A DNA stretch of 43,920 nucleotides from Candidatus Pacearchaeota archaeon (GTDB lineage: Archaea > Nanobdellota > Nanobdellia > Pacearchaeales > GW2011-AR1): contig JACPGZ010000017.1 in assembly GCA_016188895.1 (NCBI GenBank), positions 66,538 through 110,457 on the forward strand, given 5' to 3'. Within the stretch, counting starts at the first letter, position 1; each line of letters begins with the position of its first letter. This document shows positions 9,052 through 19,223 of the stretch, in pieces. Below the pieces are notes generated by a model. The model saw nothing but the letters and a program-made list of their open reading frames with translations. It searched no databases and was not told the origin of the DNA. Position numbers and translations under genes: made by a program.

Positions 9052-10611
9052 GTGAAAATGAAGAATGATATATTAAAGATATGCATGGAGAAGGGCATAC
9101 TTTTGGATAAAGAGGGGTTTGAGCTGATAAACAATCTAGGAGACAGGGAGATTATCATTGATTTTCTAGACAAGCTAAACAAGGGATTTAGGGAGAGATT
9201 TATAACAAAATCTTTTATTGTGAGAAATATTAATAAGATTCAGGAGTTTTATTACGATTCTGAAAAAAAGAAAGTGATTGAAAAACTTCTTTTCCAGCTT
9301 GGCATAGACATATCAGTTGAGCGCGAAATCAGCGAAAAATCAGCAGAACCAACAGAATCAGCAGAGATTGTTAATGCAAGATTCAAAATAGTGGATTTTC
9401 CATTTTTACCCTCACAAAAGCTAGAGGTGGACCACTTTATAAGATATTTTAGAAATAGATTTGAAGATATGAAAAGGATAATTCAAGAAAGAGCAGAGAT
9501 GGAAGGAGTTATCTCAATAAACCGGCTAGTGCCGAGGAAACAAGCATCTTTTATTGGAATGGTTATCAATAAAAGATACACTAAAAATAAAAATCTGTTA
9601 ATTGAGTTTGAGGACCCAACTGCAAGAATTAATGTGCTTATAAATAAAAATATGCAGGCATATGCAAAAGCAAAAGAGCTATTGTTTGATGATATTGTAG
9701 GAGTGAAGGGCAGTGGCGATGGAGAGTTATTTTTTGCAAACGATATAATTTATCCTGATGTTTTTATTCATGAAAAGGCGTTTCTTGACAGAGAAGAATA
9801 TGCTTTGTTTACATCAGATGTTCATGTAGGAAGCACCATGTTCTTAAGCAGCAATTTTGAGCGCTTTATAAGATGGATTAACAGTGAGGTGGGGGATGAA
9901 AAGCAAAAAGCAACTGCAAGAAAAGTGAGGTATCTTTTTATTGTCGGAGATACAATTGATGGTGTTGGGGTGTATCCAGGACAAGAGCGTTTGCTAGGCA
10001 TCAAAGACATTAGGGAGCAATATAAAGAATTGGCGCGTTATCTCGGGATGATAAGAGAAGATATAACAATCTTTATGATTCCAGGACAGCACGATTCTGT
10101 GAGAGTTGCAGAGCCCCAGCCACCGATAGGAGCTGATTATGCAGAGCCAATTCACCAGCTGAAGAATGTAGTCTTGTTAGGAAATCCCGCAATGATAGAG
10201 ATTACAAATAATGGCAAGAAAGGAATAAAGATATTGATGTATCATGGCGCAAGCATGAATAGTTTTATTTCTGAGATTGAAGAGCTTAGAATGATAAAAG
10301 CGCATCATTATCCTGCAAAGGTTGTTAAATATTTGCTGAAGCGAAGGCATCTCGCACCAATACACTCCTCTGTTTTATATATTCCATCTGAGAGGGATCT
10401 TTTGATGATAAGAGAGATACCAGATGTAATAGTAACTGGCGATTTACATAGAAGCACTACTGATTACTACAATGGAGTGCAAATAATCACAAGCTCCTGC
10501 TGGCAATCAATGACTCCTTTTGAGGAAAAGGTTGGAAACACTCCTGATCCGTGCAAAGTTCCATTAATGAATTTAAAGACGAGGGAAGTGAAGATGCTGG
10601 ATTTTAGCTAG
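9052..10611 (+). CDS. polB: DNA polymerase D small subunit DP1
   Basis: SDVHVGSTMF, GDTIDGVG, PGQHDSVR, YHGAS, TGDLHRS phosphoesterase motifs; start GTG 9052 or ATG 9058. Confidence 0.92.
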   Translation: MKMKNDILKICMEKGILLDKEGFELINNLGDREIIIDFLDKLNKGFRERFITKSFIVRNINKIQEFYYDSEKKKVIEKLLFQLGIDISVEREISEKSAEPTESAEIVNARFKIVDFPFLPSQKLEVDHFIRYFRNRFEDMKRIIQERAEMEGVISINRLVPRKQASFIGMVINKRYTKNKNLLIEFEDPTARINVLINKNMQAYAKAKELLFDDIVGVKGSGDGELFFANDIIYPDVFIHEKAFLDREEYALFTSDVHVGSTMFLSSNFERFIRWINSEVGDEKQKATARKVRYLFIVGDTIDGVGVYPGQERLLGIKDIREQYKELARYLGMIREDITIFMIPGQHDSVRVAEPQPPIGADYAEPIHQLKNVVLLGNPAMIEITNNGKKGIKILMYHGASMNSFISEIEELRMIKAHHYPAKVVKYLLKRRHLAPIHSSVLYIPSERDLLMIREIPDVIVTGDLHRSTTDYYNGVQIITSSCWQSMTPFEEKVGNTPDPCKVPLMNLKTREVKMLDFS

Positions 10612-10651
10612 AAAGACGAGAATTTATAAATAATAAGATTTACATATAAAG

Positions 10652-11092
10652 ATGGGATGGAAGAATTGGCCGTATTGGTTGAAAGGCGGACTTGTTGGTC
10701 TTGTTATCACAATAATGTATTTTCTGTTTGGGGGATTGCCAAGACCATTAATTGCTCAGGGTATAAATACAGTTTCACTCTCGCAAACATTGTGGATATT
10801 GCTGATTTTTGTTTTTCTATTTGCCTTAATTTTCTTTATTGCAGGATTTATTATAAAAACATCATGGAATGCAGGATTAAAAGGAGCAATTATTGGTTTT
10901 GAAACTTATATTATCTTTGTTGCTTACTTATTTATTGCTGAAACATGGTCTTCTCGCAACGCCGTTGCACAAGGTTACAACGTGGCGGGAACGGAGGGGA
11001 TATTTACTGCTTGGGCGCTATTTATTCTCTGGATATTAATTCCTTTGTTTGCCCTCATTGGTTGGATTTATGGAAAAATAAAGAAACATTAA
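10652..11092 (+). CDS. Membrane protein
   Basis: ORF track; several hydrophobic helices. Confidence 0.65.
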   Translation: MGWKNWPYWLKGGLVGLVITIMYFLFGGLPRPLIAQGINTVSLSQTLWILLIFVFLFALIFFIAGFIIKTSWNAGLKGAIIGFETYIIFVAYLFIAETWSSRNAVAQGYNVAGTEGIFTAWALFILWILIPLFALIGWIYGKIKKH

Positions 11093-11185
11093 TTTCTCGA
11101 ATCCCTAGACACTGTGTTCTTAAGATAAAATTGCATTGAAATGTGTTTCAGTTAATTTTATATAATGGATTTTATTCTTTAGTGA

Positions 11186-11482
11186 ATGGCCAGGCAAAAG
11201 AGGAATTTGAATAGTTTGGAGGAAATAGTTGGAGAAGAAAAGACTGCTGTAAAGAGCAACAAGCATAAAGCTATAGCAGGATTTTTTCTGCTGGGATTCA
11301 TTGCGCTAGCGTTTGTGTTCTTTTTTTTCTCAGACCAGTTTACAGGATTGTTTATTGCTTTAGAGGAGGAAATCAGATACAAAATCAGCACTTTTGTAAT
11401 AGCTGTCTTTTTATTGTTTGTTATAATGATAGCTTTTATTCTTTATTGGTATATCAAACTGAGCAGCTTTGTTGTTGAATAA
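11186..11482 (+). CDS. Small membrane protein
   Basis: ORF track; two TM segments. Confidence 0.6.
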   Translation: MARQKRNLNSLEEIVGEEKTAVKSNKHKAIAGFFLLGFIALAFVFFFFSDQFTGLFIALEEEIRYKISTFVIAVFLLFVIMIAFILYWYIKLSSFVVE

Positions 11483-11533
11483 TGTCACTTCTCGCAGATG
11501 TTTTGTTCTGCACAATTATTTTTATATAGTTCA

Positions 11534-11601
11534 GCCCATTCCATAGGGCATCGGAAACATAAAGTACGGGCCCATTGTATGGGGTATCGGAGTTTAATAA
11601 C
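11534..11601 (+). repeat. 36-nt repeat family, second locus (1 full plus 1 near-full unit)
   Basis: gcccattccatagggcatcggaaacataaagtacgg + gcccattgtatggggtatcggagtttaataac, ending at the DP2 ATG. Confidence 0.88.
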
Positions 11602-14600
11602 ATGAAAATTGAGGGGTATTTTAATGAGCTTGGAAAAAGAGTTGATGAGACTTATGCGGTTGCAAGAGAGGCGAGAGAAAAGGGATTAGACCCGAAGAGG
11701 CATGTTGAGATTCCTATTGCAAAAAGTTTGGCAGAACGCGTTGTTGGCTTGATTTCAAATCTATACCCACAGATTCGCAATAATGAGATTATAGAATTTA
11801 TTATGAAACTTGAGATGGAATATGGGAAATTAGACCCTGCTATATGTTTAAAGATTGCAGAAGAAGTTGCGATGGAAAAGTTCTGCAAATTTGAAAATAA
11901 ATTGCAGGCAATTGAAGCAGGGATACGGATTGGCATAGCTTATCTTACACTTGGGGTGGTAAGCTCCCCGATAGAAGGATTTACAGGGCTGAAAATCGTG
12001 AAGAGAAGAGACGGCAAGGAATATTTCAGCCCTTATTATTCAGGGCCGATAAGATCTGCAGGAGGAACAGGAGCTGCATTCTCTCTTGTTATTGTTGATC
12101 ATCTAAGAGAGATTATGGGGTATTCAAAATATGATCCTGATTCACAAGAGATAAAGCGGAATGTTACAGAAGTATTAGATTACCATGAAAGGATAACAAA
12201 CTTGCAATATCTGCCAAGCGAAGAGGAGATAATTTTTTTGGCATCGCATCTTCCTGTTCAGATCAATGGAGAACCAAGCGAGGAGAGAGAGGTTTCTAAT
12301 TATAAAGATCTGAAGAGGATAGAAACAAATCTGATAAGAGGAGGATTCTGCCTTGTTTTTGCAGAAGGCATATCCCAGAAAGCTCCAAAAGTGTGGAATA
12401 TGATAAGAAAGCTAAGGGCCAGAGGATTTAAACTAAGTGGATGGGATTTTCTGGAGGAATTTGTATTATTTCAAAAAAAACTAAAAGAGAGCAAAAAAGA
12501 AAGCGGAACAGTCAGCGCGGTTTATATTCAGGATATTGTTGCTGGCAGACCTGTTCTTGGACATCCAACACGCTCTGGCGGATTTAGACTGAGATATGGG
12601 CGGGGAAGGGGAAGCGGGTATTCTGCATTAAGCATACACCCTGCGACAATGTTTTTGTTGGATTCATTTATTGCAGTCGGCGGGCAACTAAAAACAGAGA
12701 AACCGACAAAAGGCGCAGCAATATCTGTTTGTGATACAATTGACGGACCTATTGTCAAGCTTAGGGATAAAAGTGTCAGATATATTCGTGATGTTGAAAT
12801 AGCCAAGAAGATATACAAAGATGTTGAGGAGATTTTGTACTTGGGGGATATCCTGGTGCCATATGGAGATTTTGCAAATAGAAATCATGTTTTATTAAAG
12901 CCAGGATTTGTAAAAGAGTGGTGGTATCAAGAGCTTATTGAGGCAGGGTTTAAAGAAGAAATTAATTACCAAAATATAAACATAGATGATGCAATATCTT
13001 TTAGTGAGAGATATAATGTTTCTTTGCATCCATCATACATATTCTATTGGCGGGAAATAAGCTACGAAGATTTTATCGCATTAATTGATTGGATGAGCCA
13101 CGGAGTAATAAATAAAAAAATATTGCTTCCGTATAATAAGACAGAAAGAGAGAGATTTCAAAGAGGAAAGAGAGCTTTGGAACTGCTTGGTGCAGAGCAC
13201 AATTTAAGCTTAGAGCATGTCATGATAGAGGGAAAGACTGCAGAGGCATTTTTAGTTAATCTTGGTCTAGACAAAAATCTCCTAGAAAGAGAAAACTTTT
13301 TGATGGATAATCTTTTTACTAATATTTCAAAATTGGAAAAGAAGGATGTTTTGTTATTGATTAATGAAACCAGCAAATACGAGATCAGAGATAAATCAGG
13401 AACATTTATTGGAGCAAGAATGGGCAGGCCTGAAAAAGCGAAATTAAGAAAATTAGTGGGAAGCCCGCATACGCTTTTTCCAGTCGGTATTGAGGGTGGC
13501 AGGCTAAGAAGCGTGCAGGAAAGCATGGAGGCGGGATTTGTAAAAGCCGATTTTCCTCTGTATTATTGTGATAATTGCAAAAAAGAAACGATTTATTCTG
13601 TTTGCGAGGATTGCAGCAATGAAACAAAAGAGATGTATTATTGCAGGGAATGCAGGCAGAAGCTTTTTTCAAAATGCTTGCAGCATAACTTGGGACAGAG
13701 ATATATGTCAATGAGGATAGATAGCAGGCATTATTTCAATTCAGCTGTAAAAAAACTTGGGCTATATGATGCTGAAATTCCTGTGCTGGTTAAGGGTGTC
13801 AGGGGAACAAGTTCTGCCCATCACGCAACTGAAAATTTGGCAAAAGGGATTTTAAGGGCGCATTTCAGCTTGAATGTCAATAAAGACGGAACAATCAGAT
13901 ATGATGCTACTGAGCTTCCATTAACACATTTCAAACCAAGGGAGATTGGAACAAGTGTTGAAAAACTGAAAGAGATGGGGTATGATACAGACATTTATGG
14001 AAAAGAGCTTGTGAATGACAATCAAATTCTTGAAATACTTCCACATGATGTTGTATTGCCCGCATGCCCTGAATCTTTAGATGAAAGAGCAGATGATGTT
14101 TTTATTAGGATAGCAAAATTTGTAGATGAATTGCTTAAGAGATTTTATGCGACAAAGAGTTTTTATAATATATCAAAAAGAGAAGACCTTATTGGACATC
14201 TTGTTGCTTGTATCGCCCCGCATAATTGTGCAAGCGTTGTCGGAAGAATTATAGGGTTCAGCAAGACACAGGGCTTATTGGCTTCACCGTATATGCATGC
14301 TGCTATGAGAAGGGATTGCGTTTATCCTAAGACTAAATTACTTTTTTTTGATTCTAATAATGATTTACACTATCCAGAAATTGGGAGCTTTGTAGAGAAA
14401 CTTATACAAAAAGGGTGCAAGACAAAAATTATTGATGGAGTTGGTACACTAAGTATTCAACCGGATAAAGAATATTTTACTTATGGTGCAGATCCGGTTA
14501 CAAAAGATATGGTTAAAAAAAAGATTAAATATTTTATTAAAGGTCCGCTAGATAAGCAATGGATTAAAATAACAACTTCAACTAATAGAGAACTTATTAT

Positions 14601-16590
14601 GACCTTAAATCATGATTTTATGCATCTTAACTCAGAAAACAATATAGAATTTAAGAAGGCGAGAGATATAGCGATTGGCGATAAGGTTTTAATTATGGAT
14701 CATTTAAATTACCAAATTAAGAACCCAAATAATATAGATTTGATTAAATCATTTATTGAGAAACTTCCAGAGGATGTTAAACCTAAGATAAGAATTGTCA
14801 ATTGCAGGGAATTTTTTAAATCATTAGTTGCACGTATTGGGAAACCCTCTCTTTCAGAAATTCTTAATTTTAACAAAACTGCAATGAGGAATTTACATGA
14901 TTGGTATAGTGCAGTTCCTTTGAATCATATAGAATCTCTTATTCTTCATAAAAAATTGAAATATGATGATATACCTAAACAAGCAGGGGTTAGATATTGG
15001 TTTAGCAACTATACATTTCCAAGATTTGTAGATATCAATCAATCTCTTTGTCGTTTATTGGGATATTATACAGCAGAAGGACATTGTAGAGAAAACAAGA
15101 CAACAAGACAGGTAAGCTTTAGAATTTGCAACAACGAGTTAGTTAACAAACTTCTTGAGTGTATAGAAAATTCTTTTAGTATAAAACCAGCAATAGAAGA
15201 GAATAATACAAAGATAACTATCTCTCACGCAATTTTATATTACTTATTTAAGTATGTGTTTGATGCAGGGGTTAATGCAAAAAATAAGAAAATTCCACAG
15301 ATTATTTATTCAATGTCAGACGATTTAGTTTTAGATTATATATCAGGATATACTGATGGGGACGGCAGTATTATTCCAGAAAGAGGAGCTATTGTTTTTT
15401 ATTCTGCAAGTAGATCTTTACTTGATGATTTTGCATTACTACTATCACGATTTCATATTATAGGAAGGTATCAAACCACTAGAGAGCGATTGCCGGGAAA
15501 AAGATTAATTGAGAGATATCATGCCTTAGGATTAGAACCTAGAAAATTTGGTTTATATCATCTTGTTTTTAATGGCAAGGATTGCATGCATCTTGCTTCA
15601 TTGTTGAAATTATCTCATTCAAGGAAATTAAATAAGAGAGATGAGATCTTATCTTTGAAGGTAGAGTCAAGAATTTTAAAATTAAATGGCAGATATATTC
15701 CACTGCATTCTTTTGGAGACTCTTTTATAGATTATATAAAAAAGGTGGAGTTTATTGAGGATGTTGCACATTCTTATTGTGTTGAAGTAGATTGGAATAA
15801 AAAGGAAGAGCGAAGTGTTGTGTGGGGCGAGCAGATTATTAATACAAGATGTGATGGCGATGAGGCCGCTGTTATGCTCCTGCTTGAGATGCTTCTTGAT
15901 TTTTCAATGGAATTTATCCCAGCTCATAAAGGAGGCACACAAGACTGCCCGCTTGTTTTAAATTCAAGAATAAGCGCTGGAGAAGTAGATGATATGATTT
16001 TTGATTTTGATATTGGAAAAAGAATTCCTTTAAGATTGTACAGGGCTGCATGCGAGGGGAAAATGCCATATGAAGTAAAGCTTGAGCAGATAAAAGACAG
16101 AATTGGAAAAGAAGAGTTCAGCAATTTATGGTTTACACATGACACAGAAAGCATTGATTCAGGGGTTTTGTTTTCAAACTATAAAAGACTTCCGACAATG
16201 CAGGAGAAGGTTAAGAGCCAGATGGAGCTTGTCAGCAAAATCCGGGCTGTTGATACAACAGATGTAGCAAGATTGATAATAGAAAGGCATTTTATAAGGG
16301 ATATAAGAGGAAACTTAAGAAAATTCTCATTGCAGCAGTTCAGATGCGTGAAATGCAATGAGAAATATAGGCGACCGCCATTAGCTGGAAATTGCAAGTG
16401 CGGGGGAAGATTGATATTTACTATTTCAGAAGGAAGCATTATCAAGTATTTGGAGCCAGCTATCCTGCTTGCAGAAAATTATAATGTTCCTGCATATGTA
16501 AAGCAGAGCCTTGATTTGACAAAAGGATATATTGAAAGCATTTTTGGAAGGGCAAAAGAAAAACAGGAAGGATTGGGTAAGTGGATTTGA
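11602..16590 (+). CDS. polC: DNA polymerase D large subunit DP2, interrupted by an intein
   Basis: DP2 sequence including CDGDEAAVMLLLEMLLDFS catalytic region; start MKIEGYFNELGKRV (ATG 11602) rather than 11575, which lies in the repeat. Confidence 0.93.
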   Translation: MKIEGYFNELGKRVDETYAVAREAREKGLDPKRHVEIPIAKSLAERVVGLISNLYPQIRNNEIIEFIMKLEMEYGKLDPAICLKIAEEVAMEKFCKFENKLQAIEAGIRIGIAYLTLGVVSSPIEGFTGLKIVKRRDGKEYFSPYYSGPIRSAGGTGAAFSLVIVDHLREIMGYSKYDPDSQEIKRNVTEVLDYHERITNLQYLPSEEEIIFLASHLPVQINGEPSEEREVSNYKDLKRIETNLIRGGFCLVFAEGISQKAPKVWNMIRKLRARGFKLSGWDFLEEFVLFQKKLKESKKESGTVSAVYIQDIVAGRPVLGHPTRSGGFRLRYGRGRGSGYSALSIHPATMFLLDSFIAVGGQLKTEKPTKGAAISVCDTIDGPIVKLRDKSVRYIRDVEIAKKIYKDVEEILYLGDILVPYGDFANRNHVLLKPGFVKEWWYQELIEAGFKEEINYQNINIDDAISFSERYNVSLHPSYIFYWREISYEDFIALIDWMSHGVINKKILLPYNKTERERFQRGKRALELLGAEHNLSLEHVMIEGKTAEAFLVNLGLDKNLLERENFLMDNLFTNISKLEKKDVLLLINETSKYEIRDKSGTFIGARMGRPEKAKLRKLVGSPHTLFPVGIEGGRLRSVQESMEAGFVKADFPLYYCDNCKKETIYSVCEDCSNETKEMYYCRECRQKLFSKCLQHNLGQRYMSMRIDSRHYFNSAVKKLGLYDAEIPVLVKGVRGTSSAHHATENLAKGILRAHFSLNVNKDGTIRYDATELPLTHFKPREIGTSVEKLKEMGYDTDIYGKELVNDNQILEILPHDVVLPACPESLDERADDVFIRIAKFVDELLKRFYATKSFYNISKREDLIGHLVACIAPHNCASVVGRIIGFSKTQGLLASPYMHAAMRRDCVYPKTKLLFFDSNNDLHYPEIGSFVEKLIQKGCKTKIIDGVGTLSIQPDKEYFTYGADPVTKDMVKKKIKYFIKGPLDKQWIKITTSTNRELIMTLNHDFMHLNSENNIEFKKARDIAIGDKVLIMDHLNYQIKNPNNIDLIKSFIEKLPEDVKPKIRIVNCREFFKSLVARIGKPSLSEILNFNKTAMRNLHDWYSAVPLNHIESLILHKKLKYDDIPKQAGVRYWFSNYTFPRFVDINQSLCRLLGYYTAEGHCRENKTTRQVSFRICNNELVNKLLECIENSFSIKPAIEENNTKITISHAILYYLFKYVFDAGVNAKNKKIPQIIYSMSDDLVLDYISGYTDGDGSIIPERGAIVFYSASRSLLDDFALLLSRFHIIGRYQTTRERLPGKRLIERYHALGLEPRKFGLYHLVFNGKDCMHLASLLKLSHSRKLNKRDEILSLKVESRILKLNGRYIPLHSFGDSFIDYIKKVEFIEDVAHSYCVEVDWNKKEERSVVWGEQIINTRCDGDEAAVMLLLEMLLDFSMEFIPAHKGGTQDCPLVLNSRISAGEVDDMIFDFDIGKRIPLRLYRAACEGKMPYEVKLEQIKDRIGKEEFSNLWFTHDTESIDSGVLFSNYKRLPTMQEKVKSQMELVSKIRAVDTTDVARLIIERHFIRDIRGNLRKFSLQQFRCVKCNEKYRRPPLAGNCKCGGRLIFTISEGSIIKYLEPAILLAENYNVPAYVKQSLDLTKGYIESIFGRAKEKQEGLGKWI
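14317..15843 (+). mobile_element. Intein with LAGLIDADG endonuclease in the DP2 catalytic site
   Basis: Starts CVYPKTKLLFFD; TLNH block B; LLGYYTAEGH and ISGYTDGDGS motifs; ends near VVWGEQIIN|TRCDGDE. Confidence 0.9.
16561..16590 (+). repeat. Direct repeat copy 1 (DP2 3' end)
   Basis: aaacaggaaggattgggtaagtggatttga. Confidence 0.95.
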
Positions 16591-16606
16591 GCTTGAGACT
16601 TGATTA

Positions 16607-17107
16607 CTACATGCTCTCGATTTGTTCTAGGAGGGCGGCGTAGACTTCGTTTTTAAGGCGCATTCCTGACCCGATTAGTTCAAGGAGAGTTTGTTTTGTT
16701 TCTTTTTTAGACATTATTTTTTTCTTTAGGCATTCGAGGAGAAAGGTAGTTAACCACCAGCATTCTACTCCTTTGATTCTGGCTACTTTGATAAGGGCAT
16801 AGTCATTGGAAAGCAATATTTCTTTTTGCTCTTTTGCCAGCAGGATGATTGAGGCGTCTGCTTCTTCTATACTTTCTAATTTGCTTATTTCTTTTGCTTC
16901 ATTGAAGTTTTTTTTATTTATCAGTATCCAGTGTTTACAGGCTTCTTCAAATTCACTAGCTCCATGTTTTCCCGCTTTTATTTCATCATGAATTTGTTCT
17001 GTGATTTTGATTGTTTTGAAGAAATCTTTAAGGAGAGAGAGTTTTCCGATTCTGAGAAGATGAATTAGTACAGAAGAGTCTACAATAGTCATCCTATTTT
17101 TCCACAT
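16607..17107 (-). CDS. DUF3368/PIN-like toxin
   Basis: MTIVDSSVLIHLLRIGKLSLLKDFF...EADASIILLAKE...LLSNDYALIKVA; overlaps the upstream antitoxin ORF. Confidence 0.75.
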   Translation of the reverse strand: MWKNRMTIVDSSVLIHLLRIGKLSLLKDFFKTIKITEQIHDEIKAGKHGASEFEEACKHWILINKKNFNEAKEISKLESIEEADASIILLAKEQKEILLSNDYALIKVARIKGVECWWLTTFLLECLKKKIMSKKETKQTLLELIGSGMRLKNEVYAALLEQIESM

Positions 17108-17384
17108 CTCTTTTTAATTCTTGAAGTGTGTAGCCTATATCGATGTCTGCTTGAGCCATGACATCGAGCATTTCTGCGTAAGAAAGTTCAGCAAAAGACG
17201 CGGCTTTTCTTATGGTTATCTTTCTGTGCTTGAGAAGCTCTAGAGCTTTTTTCATTTTCCAATCTTTGATGGCTCTTGTGAGGAGTTTTCTTACTACTTC
17301 AGCTCTTTCTGTCTTTTCATCCTTCTCAATGGTTTTGAGGTCTTCAAAATCTTTCTCTTCTATTCTGGCGGTTATGACTTCCAT
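17094..17384 (-). CDS. UPF0175-family antitoxin
   Basis: RHH-like N-terminus then ALELLKHRKITIRKAASFAELSYAEMLDVMAQADIDIGYTLQEL. Confidence 0.8.
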   Translation of the reverse strand: MEVITARIEEKDFEDLKTIEKDEKTERAEVVRKLLTRAIKDWKMKKALELLKHRKITIRKAASFAELSYAEMLDVMAQADIDIGYTLQELKRDVEK

Positions 17385-17504
17385 TTTCGTTACAAAAGTA
17401 TATTTTTGTAACTATTTAAATCTTTCGTGTTTTTTGGATGGTGCGAGGAATAATAACTCATAAATATCTTCCTGTATTTTTGTAGATTTTTGTAGGTATG
17501 GATG

Positions 17505-17534
17505 AAACAGGAAGGATTGGGGAAGTGGATTTGA
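17505..17534 (+). repeat. Direct repeat copy 2 (DP2 3' end)
   Basis: aaacaggaaggattggggaagtggatttga; 29/30 identical to 16561-16590. Confidence 0.95.
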
Positions 17535-18014
17535 TTATAAAATAAACCACCTGAAACCTAATATTATTAAAACAATAAAGATGAATATTGCAAATACAAG
17601 ATATAAATAACCGGCCTTAACAGCATCTTTTTCTTTTAAAGGTATTTCATTAACTAAATTGAAGATGAGCAGAAACCACATACGTGGCATCTTTGCACGA
17701 ACCATTTCTTTTTTGGATATTCCTAAGTTTGCAAAGATTAATAGTTCAATCATCATTAAAAGACCAGTTGTCATCAACAAAACTTGAAATAATCTTTGTA
17801 TCGGAAAGAGAATAGAAAGTATAAATATAATAAATGTTATAAAGGTTAATACTTCAATCTTATGAGCTAATCTCCACTGGTTAGGATATTGTGAATCAAT
17901 TTTTGGTGATTGAAATAGACCCATATTATTCTGATTCCACACACCTTTATAAATATAACTTGCCAAAAGTAGATTTCCAAACCTATATAAATTAGACAAA
18001 CATGTTATTTTCAT
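17535..18014 (-). CDS. Membrane protein; start may be MGLFQSPKID further downstream
   Basis: ORF track; hydrophobic helices. Confidence 0.55.
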   Translation of the reverse strand: MKITCLSNLYRFGNLLLASYIYKGVWNQNNMGLFQSPKIDSQYPNQWRLAHKIEVLTFITFIIFILSILFPIQRLFQVLLMTTGLLMMIELLIFANLGISKKEMVRAKMPRMWFLLIFNLVNEIPLKEKDAVKAGYLYLVFAIFIFIVLIILGFRWFIL

Positions 18015-18048
18015 GTTCGAGATATTAATAAAAAGAGGGATGGCATAG
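17981..18048 (+). pseudogene. Orphan promoter and 5' stub of the SpoIIM-like gene
   Basis: acctatataaa...ATGTTCGAGATATTAATAAAAAGAGGGATGGCATAG (MFEILIKRGMA*) vs 19280-19346 (MFEMLIKRGKAEK). Confidence 0.7.
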
Positions 18049-18082
18049 AGATTAATCTGGGAATCTTGAGAAATCTAGGGGA

Positions 18083-18439
18083 TCATAGATTTTCATCTTG
18101 AAACTCTATTTCTTTTATCAGTTTATCAACTTCTGATTCTATGGTTTCTACGTCTATGTTTCCATACCCTTTAGATATTCTTATCAAAAGCTCTACTCTA
18201 ACCTTTTTTATTATCTTGTCTTTAATGAAACTTATATCTTTTTGTGATAATTTCTCATTTATTGGATTTATCTTTTCTCTGTATCTCTTGGCTATTTCAA
18301 AGCTTGCAAGGAACTCTTTTCTGTATTTTCCTGACAATTCTTCTTTATCAGTTATTGATTTTTCTAAAATTCTATGAACTGCAGAATTGGATAAATTGCC
18401 GATAAGCAACTTAATCAGCTTGTTTCTGTTTTGACTCAT
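18083..18439 (-). CDS. Helical hypothetical protein paired with the nucleotidyltransferase
   Basis: ORF track; overlaps the end of the 18411-19223 ORF. Confidence 0.55.
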   Translation of the reverse strand: MSQNRNKLIKLLIGNLSNSAVHRILEKSITDKEELSGKYRKEFLASFEIAKRYREKINPINEKLSQKDISFIKDKIIKKVRVELLIRISKGYGNIDVETIESEVDKLIKEIEFQDENL

Positions 18440-19223
18440 TTTTTATTCCTTCTAATATTTTATTATAAGTTTCCTTATATATTTTCCCAAATTTATTTAA
18501 AAAAGATTCTTTATTAATTATATTTCTTTTTATTTCGCTTATTGAACTAACTTTGAATAGCGAGAGTATTTTTTTATGTATTTTTTCAATTGTTACCTTT
18601 TCCTTTTTTAGGAAAAGATATATTGCAATTAAATTTCTTATTAAATCATATTTTTCATTTCCATTCAAAATATCAAAATTATCAATCAAAATCCTGCTTT
18701 TTAAAAGGTGCATATCAAGAAGCTTATAGTTAATTTTTTGTTTTTTAACAGGAGTTAGTCTTTTTCTGGCAACACAACAGCTTAACATTGTATGGTATAA
18801 AGGGTCTGTTTCCAATCCCTTAATAAGAGAGCTGTTACTTAATATTATCATATGGCTTTTAATCCCCAACTTCTCATCTATCTCATTTTCTATTGACGAA
18901 GTTTTAATTGGTCTTTCAGAAACTATTAATATATCAATATCATTAAAATCAAACCCTTTATGGAGAAAAGATCCGGTTATTATTATGTTATCTGCTCTAA
19001 CATATTTTTCTATGATTCCTACTAGTTCTTTTATTATAGAGAGTTTTATAGGCTCCAGCTCCTTTGTTCCATAGAAATATATCTTATCAGATTTTATCTT
19101 TTTCTTTTGTGAATAAAGGGGTTTTATAACAGCAAATTCTCCAATATTTAAGATAGCTCTTTGTTTTGGGATGTATATCTGGTCCATCTTACTCCCTCTA
19201 CTAACTCTGGCTATTATTTCCAT
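18411..19223 (-). CDS. Nucleotidyltransferase-domain protein (pol beta superfamily)
   Basis: IITGSFLHKGFDFNDIDILIVSE (GS...DxD). Confidence 0.75.
   Translation of the reverse strand: MEIIARVSRGSKMDQIYIPKQRAILNIGEFAVIKPLYSQKKKIKSDKIYFYGTKELEPIKLSIIKELVGIIEKYVRADNIIITGSFLHKGFDFNDIDILIVSERPIKTSSIENEIDEKLGIKSHMIILSNSSLIKGLETDPLYHTMLSCCVARKRLTPVKKQKINYKLLDMHLLKSRILIDNFDILNGNEKYDLIRNLIAIYLFLKKEKVTIEKIHKKILSLFKVSSISEIKRNIINKESFLNKFGKIYKETYNKILEGIKNESKQKQAD

Noticed and set aside
8715-9182. Minus-strand ORF containing MPYAVGQYYVFPMPYGMG repeats as a real protein
   Set aside because: Mostly antisense to cdc6 and DP1; the repeat-derived portion is open only because the period is divisible by 3. Kept as a comment in the repeat finding.
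11575-11601. Track start of DP2 (MYGVSEFNN)
   Set aside because: Lies inside the 36-nt repeat; MKIEGYF at 11602 fits DP2 N-termini better.
13158-13711. Antisense ORFs inside DP2 and other long genes
   Set aside because: Long open frames opposite AT-rich coding sequence with low-complexity composition and no recognisable domains.
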